Shown piece by piece: positions 1 through 5,494 of a DNA stretch of 9,782 bases; the first letter of the stretch is position 1, and the number at the start of each line of letters is the position of its first letter. Position numbers and translations under genes: made by a program. The stretch lies in NCBI GenBank assembly GCA_900552225.1, contig URYX01000053.1, forward strand, positions 1 to 9,782. Direction: 5' to 3'. Under the pieces are notes generated by a model. It saw only the letters and a list, made by a program, of their open reading frames with translations. It did not search any database and was not told the origin of the DNA. Source of the DNA: an uncultured Oscillospiraceae bacterium (GTDB lineage Bacteria; Bacillota; Clostridia; Oscillospirales; Acutalibacteraceae).

Positions 1-604
1 AAGCACGGCCATCCGCATGCTGTCCTGTCTGACGAGACCCACCTCCGGGGACGCGTGGCTACTCGGACACAGCGTGATGACCGAGACGGCGGCGGTCAAG
101 CGGCTCATCGGGGTGTCGCCGCAGGAAACGGCGGTGGCTCCGCACCTCAGTGTGCGGGAAAATCTGGAGCTGATGTGCGGGGCGCATGGGTTTTCCCGCG
201 AAAAGCGGCGGCAGAGGACGGAGGAGCTGTCGGAGACGCTGGGACTTTCACAGGTGCTCGGAAAGCAGGCGGGCCGGCTGTCGGGCGGCTGGCAGCGGCG
301 GCTGAGTATTGCCATGGCACTGATCGGGGAGCCGGAGATTTTATTTTTGGATGAACCGACGCTCGGGCTCGATGTCCTGGCGCGCAGCGATTTGTGGGAG
401 ATCATCCGTGCACTGAAGGGACATATCACTGTCATTCTGACGACGCATTATATGGAGGAGGCGGAGATGCTCTCCGACAGGATCGGCATTATGAAGGGCG
501 GGGAGCTGCTGAAGCTCGGTACGGCGGAGGAGCTCAAGGCAATGGCGGGAGCTGAGCGCTTTGAGGAGGCCTTCGTAACCATTGTAAAGGGGGCAAGACC
601 GTGA
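1..604 (+). CDS. ABC-2 type exporter ATP-binding protein (5' partial)
   Basis: This is the nucleotide-binding subunit of an ABC exporter; it hydrolyses ATP in the cytoplasm to drive the membrane partner encoded next. The frame is open from base 2, which encodes S-T-A-I-R-M-L, the end of a Walker A motif (GxGKST), so roughly the first 40 residues lie outside the window and the ATG at 17 is not the start. Visible motifs in order are the Q-loop (GVSPQE, about nt 110-127), the ABC signature LSGGWQRR (from nt 278), Walker B ILFLDEPT (nt 338-361), the D-loop GLD, and the switch histidine in TTHYMEEAE (His codon 446-448). The signature and the TTHYMEEAE block are typical of the CcmA/DrrA class of drug or polysaccharide exporters. 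The stop codon (602-604) overlaps the GTG start of the permease. The exported substrate cannot be read from sequence. Confidence 0.93.
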   Translation, partial: STAIRMLSCLTRPTSGDAWLLGHSVMTETAAVKRLIGVSPQETAVAPHLSVRENLELMCGAHGFSREKRRQRTEELSETLGLSQVLGKQAGRLSGGWQRRLSIAMALIGEPEILFLDEPTLGLDVLARSDLWEIIRALKGHITVILTTHYMEEAEMLSDRIGIMKGGELLKLGTAEELKAMAGAERFEEAFVTIVKGARP

Positions 605-1332
605 AGCTGAGGGCATTTTCGGTGAGAACCGCCAAGGAGATCCTGCGGGATCCGCTGACACTCGGATTCGGACTCGGATTTCCGCTGGTGCTGATATTTT
701 TGCTGTCCGCGATTCAGGCACATGTGCCGGTGAGCCTGTTTGAGATTGAGAGTCTGACACCCGGAATCACCGTATTCGGGCTCTCCTTTCTGACGCTGTT
801 TGCTGCCACCCTGATTGCCAAGGACCGGGAGAGTGCTTTTCTGCAGCGGCTGTATACCACGCCGCTTTCGGCGGCGGATTTTATCCTCGGTTATGCGCTG
901 CCGCTGCTGCCGATTGCCGTGCTCCAGTGCGTGATTTGCTACATAGCGGCGGCCTTTTTGGGCCTTCGGCTGACGGTAACGGTGCTCTATGCCGTGCTGG
1001 GGCTGCTGCCGGCCGCCGTGCTGTTCATCGGCCTGGGGCTGCTCTGCGGCAGTGCACTCGGGGTCAAGCAGGTGGGCGGGCTCTGCGGGGCCCTGCTGAC
1101 CAACCTGACCGCGTGGCTGTCCGGCGTATGGTTCGATCTGGAGCTGGTAGGCGGCGCATTTCGCCGCATTGCCTATAGGCTGCCGTTTGTCCATGCGGTG
1201 GAGATGGAGCGTGCCATCCTGCGCGGGAATCCGTCGGGAATCTTTCCGCACCTATGGTGGGTGCTCAGCTATGCCGCAGCCGTGATGGCGGCGGCCATCG
1301 GAGTGTTTTTGCGGCAGATGAAGCGGCAGTAA
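601..1332 (+). CDS. ABC-2 family exporter permease
   Basis: This 243-residue protein is the membrane half of the exporter. The N-terminus contains KEILRDP, a common opening in ABC-2 permeases, followed by hydrophobic segments at about residues 19-38, 54-73, 92-118, 122-148, 155-176 and 217-237, giving six predicted helices. RLYTTPLSAADF, between helices 2 and 3, matches the cytoplasmic coupling region of the family (usual form R-x-T-P-L/I-S). The GTG start at 601 is chosen because AAAGGGGG at 586-593 is a good ribosome site 7 bases upstream and because GTGA overlaps the ATPase stop, which implies translational coupling. Length and helix count fit a complete family member. It may export a drug, lipid or peptide; nothing nearby links it to the sugar operon, from which it is separated by a terminator and the opposing repressor gene. 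Confidence 0.9.
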   Translation: MKLRAFSVRTAKEILRDPLTLGFGLGFPLVLIFLLSAIQAHVPVSLFEIESLTPGITVFGLSFLTLFAATLIAKDRESAFLQRLYTTPLSAADFILGYALPLLPIAVLQCVICYIAAAFLGLRLTVTVLYAVLGLLPAAVLFIGLGLLCGSALGVKQVGGLCGALLTNLTAWLSGVWFDLELVGGAFRRIAYRLPFVHAVEMERAILRGNPSGIFPHLWWVLSYAAAVMAAAIGVFLRQMKRQ

Positions 1333-1364
1333 GGAGCAATTTTCCGGAAAAGCAGAAAACAGAG

Positions 1365-1402
1365 AACGCCTCCGGTCTCATTTTGAGACCGGAGGCGTTT
1401 TT
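1365..1402 (+). terminator. intrinsic terminator of the exporter operon
   Basis: A perfect 16-bp inverted repeat (arms 1365-1380 and 1384-1399) encloses a 3-base TTT loop and runs into TTTTT at 1398-1402. It starts 33 bases after the permease stop and lies 16 bases from the end of the convergent lacI-type gene. On the minus strand the same hairpin has a weaker, interrupted T tract (the sequence left of the stem is A-rich but broken by G and C), so it probably also helps end the repressor transcript. Confidence 0.93.
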
Positions 1403-1417
1403 AGACTGCGGGGCGGC

Positions 1418-2419
1418 TTATACAGCCGCGGTGTCTGCCAGATTCCGGACGGAGCGGCGCTCCACCAGCTTCATATCCAGTGTGGAGCGGGTAGCCTCCG
1501 GAAAGGCCCCGCTGTCGGCGTATTGCTCGATGCAGTAGGCAAAGCGGTTGGCAATCATCTCGCTGAAGGCATCGAAGCGGTGCGCGATGGCGGAAACGCC
1601 GAGCAGACGCATCCAGGTGGCATCGTTATAGGCCAGAAAGCTGATCTGCTCAGGAACCCGCCATCCCAGGGACAGGATGGCGGAATAGGCGGGGAAGCAC
1701 TCCTCGGCCACGGCAAAAACGGCAGTCGGCCTATATTCCAGCAAGCGTTTGGTGATTTCCGCTTCGTCGGCATTGCTGCTCAGAATCTGCAGCGGATCTG
1801 CGGTCAGGCCGCGCTCGGCCAGCGCCTGGGCAAAATACCGGGAACGCACGTCGCCGCAGATGCAGAGAATGCGGCGGTGCCCCCTTTGCAGCAGATAGTT
1901 GACGGCGGTAAAGGTTCCGTCGTAATCCTCCGGGTAAATACGGTCCATATCGGAATAGAAGGGGCCGTTGCACTGAATGAAGGCGGTGGTGGACTGCGTG
2001 GAACGGATCATGGCCTCGTTGGAGTGGTCGATCGGCTGCAGCAGAACGCCCTCGACATGAATGCCCGAGGACTGCTGCAGAGCTGTCAACTCCTCCTCGG
2101 GGGTGCTGGCGAAGCTGACAATCAGGCGATAGCCGCGCTGTTTAAGCGCAATCTCGCAGGAGCGCAGCAGATTCATGTTGAACTCAAACAGTACCTCCGA
2201 AAAGGAGTTCTGCGGGGTGGGGAGGATGACGCCGATGAGCCCCGTTCGCCGCTTCTTGAGGCTTTGTGCCATGAGGTTGGGAGTGTAGTTGACCGATTGC
2301 GCATATTTGAGAATACGGGCACGCACCTCCGGCTTGACGGAGGCATTGGGGTTAAAGGCGCGGGAAACGGTGCCGTAGGACACCCCGCAGGCCTGTGCAA
2401 TTTCTTTTAGCGTTGGCAT
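1418..2419 (-). CDS. LacI/GalR-family transcriptional repressor
   Basis: This 333-residue sugar-responsive DNA-binding protein is the normal length for the family. Residues 3-23 form the helix-turn-helix (TLKEIAQACGVSYGTVSRAFN) with the conserved TVSR recognition helix. Residues 47-60 give the hinge helix (PNLMAQSLKKRRTG), with Leu54 at the position that normally wedges into the minor groove. Residues 61-333 form the periplasmic-binding-protein-like effector domain beginning LIGVILP. The frame stays open upstream to 2632, but the start at 2419 is chosen because it places the helix-turn-helix at the N-terminus and has GGGAGAAG about 8-10 bases upstream. It is divergent from the GH32 operon and has its own TATAAT promoter overlapped by a candidate operator, so autoregulation is likely. 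The effector is inferred to be a fructose-containing sugar or a breakdown product of one, from context only. Confidence 0.95.
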   Translation of the reverse strand: MPTLKEIAQACGVSYGTVSRAFNPNASVKPEVRARILKYAQSVNYTPNLMAQSLKKRRTGLIGVILPTPQNSFSEVLFEFNMNLLRSCEIALKQRGYRLIVSFASTPEEELTALQQSSGIHVEGVLLQPIDHSNEAMIRSTQSTTAFIQCNGPFYSDMDRIYPEDYDGTFTAVNYLLQRGHRRILCICGDVRSRYFAQALAERGLTADPLQILSSNADEAEITKRLLEYRPTAVFAVAEECFPAYSAILSLGWRVPEQISFLAYNDATWMRLLGVSAIAHRFDAFSEMIANRFAYCIEQYADSGAFPEATRSTLDMKLVERRSVRNLADTAAV

Positions 2420-2455
2420 GAAGCATCTTCTCCCGGTAATCCGTAATCGGATGAA

Positions 2456-2471
2456 TTGTGAACGTTTTCTG
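2456..2471 (-). promoter_or_regulatory. candidate LacI-type operator O3 at the repressor promoter
   Basis: Read on the minus strand the site is CAGAAAACGTTCACAA. It shares G-N-AAACGTT-N-ACAA with the two sites in front of the GH32 operon and keeps the central AACGTT palindrome. Its left end is degenerate (CAG instead of TTG), suggesting weaker binding. It lies 3 bases beyond the TATAAT of the repressor promoter and straddles the expected start point near 2467, which would allow self-repression. Confidence 0.65.
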
Positions 2472-2473
2472 TT

Positions 2474-2502
2474 ATTATACCTTGTTTTGTACGCAGACAC
2501 AA
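2474..2502 (-). promoter_or_regulatory. sigma-A promoter of the LacI-family gene
   Basis: On the minus strand a perfect TATAAT (2479-2474) stands 17 bases after a weak -35 TTGTGT (2502-2497). The expected start near 2467 gives a leader of about 48 bases to the ATG at 2419. The poor -35 suggests modest expression. Confidence 0.7.
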
Positions 2503-2625
2503 GAGATTTTAGAAAATAATAGGATTTTTTTGGAAAATTCCGGAGCTGCTTAAACTGAACAGAAAACTTGTAGGACATTCTGCCCAAACAAGCAAAAATA
2601 AACCGTAAAAAAGAGGATAAAACGC

Positions 2626-2654
2626 TTGACAAAGACGAAAACGCATGCTATGAT
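2626..2654 (+). promoter_or_regulatory. sigma-A promoter of the GH32/solute-binding operon
   Basis: A perfect -35 TTGACA (2626-2631) is separated by exactly 17 bases from TATGAT (2649-2654), which matches the -10 consensus at 5 of 6 positions. The 35 bases upstream are A-rich and could act as an UP element. The start point should be near 2661. This is the strongest promoter visible in the window. Operator O1 lies just downstream of the expected start. Confidence 0.88.
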
Positions 2655-2668
2655 GTAGTCACAGTTAA

Positions 2669-2686
2669 TTTGCAAACGTTGACAAA
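2669..2686 (+). promoter_or_regulatory. candidate LacI-type operator O1
   Basis: TTTGCAAACGTTGACAAA is an 18-bp imperfect palindrome of the form TTTGnnAACGTTnnCAAA with a central CG, the usual shape of LacI/GalR-family sites. It covers roughly +9 to +26 of the GH32 operon promoter, where a bound repressor would block initiation or early elongation. It also matches the B. subtilis-type cre pattern WTGNAANCGNWWNCA at all but one position, so CcpA binding is an alternative or additional reading. Confidence 0.8.
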
Positions 2687-2860
2687 CACAAAGGCGCCGG
2701 ATACGGGCAGAGAAAAAGCGGGGACTTTGATCGGGAAGCCGAGGAAAGTGAGCTCCGGAAACGGGTGGACGGGAGGACAGAGCCTGTCGTGCGGTTTTCG
2801 TTGATATATCAGGAGATAAGCCGTCTTGGGCGCATTGCCGCACGAGGAGGGCGGCCGGGC

Positions 2861-2909
2861 GCGGCCGTCAATCGGCTGTGCTCCGCCGAAGCTTTTTTCC
2901 GACGGCCGC
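2861..2909 (+). repeat. nested inverted repeat with T6 run in the operon leader
   Basis: GCGGCCGTC (2861-2869) and GACGGCCGC (2901-2909) are perfect 9-bp complements enclosing 31 bases. Inside lies a second small hairpin, TCGGC (2872-2876) with GCCGA (2885-2889), followed three bases later by TTTTTT (2893-2898). CGGCCG (2862-2867) could alternatively pair with CGGCTG (2873-2878, one G-U pair), which would exclude both other pairings. The layout resembles an attenuator, but the inner stem is only 5 bp and GC-rich DNA forms such pairings easily. Confidence 0.4.
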
Positions 2910-2931
2910 AGGAGACAGAAAACGGAAGCCA

Positions 2932-2950
2932 AAAATTCTGCCAGAATTTT
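2932..2950. promoter_or_regulatory. perfect AT-rich palindrome next to O2
   Basis: AAAATTCTGCCAGAATTTT is a perfect 9-bp inverted repeat about one central C (2941). Its sequence is unlike the LacI-type operators. Its centre is about 23 bases, close to two helical turns, from the centre of operator O2. It may bind another dimeric regulator, or it may be a weak RNA hairpin in the leader. There is no T tail or G+C-rich stem to make it an efficient terminator. Confidence 0.45.
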
Positions 2951-2956
2951 CCAAAA

Positions 2957-2972
2957 TTGCAAACGTTTACAA
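2957..2972 (+). promoter_or_regulatory. candidate LacI-type operator O2 within the leader
   Basis: TTGCAAACGTTTACAA is a 16-bp palindrome with only one mismatched pair (TTGnAAACGTTTnCAA) and differs from the core of O1 by a single base. It is the most symmetric of the three sites and lies about 300 bases into the transcript, 287 bp centre-to-centre from O1. This fits a downstream auxiliary operator for looping or a transcription roadblock. It fits the cre pattern WTGNAANCGNWWNCA completely, so CcpA control cannot be excluded. Confidence 0.78.
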
Positions 2973-3187
2973 GTTGGGCAGAAGCAACGGAGCCGCATGC
3001 CGAAGGCGGTTTCGGGGACGGCGGATGCCGAAGACTGCCCGCAGAATCGGGCGGTAAGCTTTGCGGCGTATACCGCGGGAAGCGGATACGGCGGGAGACC
3101 CCGCCGTCCGGAGCGGCGCGGGGAGGCTGCGTGAGAAATGCGGCGGGCGCCGCAGGCAAAAATTCCGAACAGGTTGAAACGGTGTGA

Positions 3188-5482
3188 ATGAGGATGAAAA
3201 CAGAGTCTATGGGACATACGGTTTGGATCGAGCAGTGCGGAGACTATGCGCATAGCGACGGTTGGCGGCAGCGGTGGCAGAGCTACGGCAGCCGTCTGGA
3301 GCTGCAGGAGGATGCCAATGGGTGGTGCCTGGTGTGCACCGGTACGGAGGAGGAGTCCGGTGCGGGGACGGAGGAGCTGTTTCACGACCCCCGCTACTAC
3401 AACGCGTGGAATGCGGTGCACGGAGCCTGCGGGCTGCGGCTGCGGATATACAGTGAGCACGAGGCCGCGCATGCCGTGCTGCATATCCGCTACAGCGAGG
3501 ATCGCTGGCAGACCTCGGAGAACCGCTGGTGTCATGCCATGCCGCTGCGGGCGGGGCTCAACGACATTGTTCTCCCGTTTGACGATGGGCAGTGGACAGC
3601 CGAGGGACGGGAGTCCTACATAGAACCGGGGCCGGATACGGCGGATCTTCTGGCGGCACTGGCCATTCGGCGGACCGGACGGGGCAACACCTGGAAGCTG
3701 TATGCCGTCGGGTTTGAAACAAAGCCCTGCTCCGACGGCGGCGTGCCGCCCTTTCTGAGCAGTCTTACCCTGAAAGGAGCCCGCCTGGACCGGGAATTTT
3801 CCGGCGGACAGCCGCGGTATATCGCCTGGGCCGATGAGGGCACGGAGGCGGTCGAGCTTTGGCCGGAGGTCCCCCCACGGGGGATTCTCCGCATCAATAT
3901 GCGGCGTGCGGAGTCGGGACGGCCGTTTCGGCAGCCGCTGCGGCAGGGGCTGAATATTCTCCGGCTGCGGGTGGCCGACCGGGATACCGGACGGCGGAGC
4001 GAGACGGCGATTCACCTCTACCGGTATTTCCGGGCGTGGGAGGCTTACCGCATCCGCCGCCGTCCGCAGTTTCATTATACGCCGCAGGCGCAGTGGATGA
4101 ATGACCCGAACGGACTGATTTACAATGCGGTGACCGGAGAATATCACCTGTACTACCAGTTCAAGCCGGAGAGCAACCGTTACGGGGAGGAGCAGTGGGC
4201 CCATGCCGTATCGCGTGATCTGATGCACTGGACGGAGACGGGGACGGTGCTGTTCAAAAACGCCTGCTCGGGAAGCGGCGTCGTGGATCTGCAGAACGAT
4301 TCCGGTCTGTTCAATGAGACGGTGAAGCCGGAGGAACGGCTGGTGTTTTTCTATAACGGCCTGAATGTGGCCTGCTCTCCGGACGGCGGATACAGCATGA
4401 AGGGAGTGCGGGGAACAGGTACGCCCGGCACCTTTGATCCGAAGGTGACGCGCTATACGGACGAAAACGGTGAGAATGCCGTGTGGCTGGCCATCGCCGG
4501 ACTCGAGCACTACAAGCTGTGGACCTCGACGGATCTGCGCCACTGGACCTATAACAGCACCACGGAGGGTAAGGACGGTGTTCCGTTCGGCTTTGAGTGC
4601 CCGGACATCTATCCGCTGTATGTGGACGGCGATCCGCAGCGGCGGAAATGGGTCATCAACGAGGCGGGCATCCGGTACGTTTTCGGGGAGCTGTCACCGG
4701 ATGAGGACGGACGGCTCCGGTTCCGGGCGGAGTCTGAGCATCTGATCTATAACGGAGAATCCAAGGGCGCCGGAGGCAGCGGATTTCTCTATGCTTCACA
4801 GAGCTTCTTCAACGACCGGGAGCATCGCCGGATCACGGTCAGCTGGCTGGGAGACCACGAGGGGATCGACGGGGTGGAGGGCCGCTGCTGGATCGGTGCG
4901 CAGACGGTACCGATGGAGACCACCCTGGCAACCGTGCATGGGGCCCCGCTGCTGAAAAGCTATCCGATCCGCGAGGTGGAGAGCCTGCGGGACGGCGAGC
5001 TGCTGCGGGAGAACGTCGGCCGCCTGCCGGCGGGCACCGAGCGGACGGTTTGGAGCGGAGCGGAGCAGCTGACGGATACGGAGCTTTGCCTGTATCCGGA
5101 TGCGGCGGCGGTATTCCGGTATTGCCTGAGGCAGCCGGACGGCCGGGAGCTTCGGATTCTCTACGACTGCGAGCGGCAGGAGCTTGCGGTGGATACCACG
5201 GCGTGCGGCCGGTATTTCGGCGGCCGTCCGCATATGCGGCTGCGCCCGGAGGAGGACGGCAGCATCCGGCTGCGGATTTTGCTGGACGTCGGTATCGTGG
5301 AGGTATTCGGAAACCGCGGGGAAGCGGCAATCAGTACGCTGTTCGACGCCGATACCCCGTTTACGGAGGCGGCCGTTTCCGCAAAGGGCGGTGCGGTTGT
5401 ATTGCAGGAGGCGGTCACATACCGTCTGCGCTCCGTGTGGGAGAGTGCCTGTGAGGAACGGGCCGGAAAAACAGAGAAATAG
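3188..5482 (+). CDS. GH32 beta-fructosidase (levanase/invertase-like) with N-terminal beta-rich modules
   Basis: This 764-residue protein is predicted to hydrolyse beta-fructofuranosidic bonds (sucrose, fructo-oligosaccharides, levan or inulin). The five-bladed propeller spans about residues 290-590 and starts with WMNDPNG (303-309; nucleophile Asp306). SGSGVVD follows near residue 360, then TFDPKV (415-420; Asp417) and FECPD (acid/base Glu470). A C-terminal beta-sandwich (about 600-764) has the family hallmark VEVFGNRGEAAIS. The normal RDP motif reads FDP: the Arg is replaced by Phe416. Ahead of the propeller are two unusual parts: residues 1-185, resembling a carbohydrate-binding jelly roll, and 190-285, an Ig/cadherin-like sandwich. 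No signal peptide is visible, so it is probably cytoplasmic. The start is uncertain: 3188 has only a weak, distant AGG, and ATGs at 3194 and 3209 are alternatives. It is the first gene of the operon, and its TAG overlaps the next ribosome site. Confidence 0.93.
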   Translation: MRMKTESMGHTVWIEQCGDYAHSDGWRQRWQSYGSRLELQEDANGWCLVCTGTEEESGAGTEELFHDPRYYNAWNAVHGACGLRLRIYSEHEAAHAVLHIRYSEDRWQTSENRWCHAMPLRAGLNDIVLPFDDGQWTAEGRESYIEPGPDTADLLAALAIRRTGRGNTWKLYAVGFETKPCSDGGVPPFLSSLTLKGARLDREFSGGQPRYIAWADEGTEAVELWPEVPPRGILRINMRRAESGRPFRQPLRQGLNILRLRVADRDTGRRSETAIHLYRYFRAWEAYRIRRRPQFHYTPQAQWMNDPNGLIYNAVTGEYHLYYQFKPESNRYGEEQWAHAVSRDLMHWTETGTVLFKNACSGSGVVDLQNDSGLFNETVKPEERLVFFYNGLNVACSPDGGYSMKGVRGTGTPGTFDPKVTRYTDENGENAVWLAIAGLEHYKLWTSTDLRHWTYNSTTEGKDGVPFGFECPDIYPLYVDGDPQRRKWVINEAGIRYVFGELSPDEDGRLRFRAESEHLIYNGESKGAGGSGFLYASQSFFNDREHRRITVSWLGDHEGIDGVEGRCWIGAQTVPMETTLATVHGAPLLKSYPIREVESLRDGELLRENVGRLPAGTERTVWSGAEQLTDTELCLYPDAAAVFRYCLRQPDGRELRILYDCERQELAVDTTACGRYFGGRPHMRLRPEEDGSIRLRILLDVGIVEVFGNRGEAAISTLFDADTPFTEAAVSAKGGAVVLQEAVTYRLRSVWESACEERAGKTEK

Positions 5483-5494
5483 GGAGAGAAACCT

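Larger units (their letters stand above)
2687..3187 (+). other. long untranslated leader of the GH32 operon
   Basis: From the expected start near 2661 to the ATG at 3188 there are about 527 bases without a convincing gene. The leader holds operator O1 at its start, a nested inverted repeat around a T6 run (2861-2909), an AT-rich block (2930-2972) with a palindrome and operator O2, and a GC-rich stretch (about 2990-3160) with many short self-complementary segments such as 3099-3106 with 3114-3122. I do not recognise a known riboswitch, T-box or RAT element. A GTG-initiated frame (2765-3187) is open but Arg/Gly-rich and is not called as a gene. Confidence 0.55.

Noticed and set aside
2420..2632. 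71-residue N-terminal extension of the LacI-family protein
   Set aside because: The extension crosses the TATAAT promoter and operator O3, lacks family similarity, and would bury the helix-turn-helix, which is normally N-terminal.
2679..2707. second -35 (TTGACA) overlapping operator O1
   Set aside because: At 17 bases downstream the sequence is TACGGG, a poor -10. The TTGACA is part of the operator.
2765..3187. 140-residue frame in the leader ending directly at the GH32 ATG
   Set aside because: The GTG start has no good ribosome site, the product is Arg/Gly/Ala-rich with no motif, the frame crosses the AT-rich operator block, and other frames in the same stretch are also open.
2648..4543. 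631-residue open frame on the minus strand
   Set aside because: It runs antisense through the operon promoter, leader and GH32 domain. Its translation is Pro/Arg/His-rich with no recognisable motif, while the plus strand has clear GH32 motifs. Long antisense frames are common in GC-rich genes.
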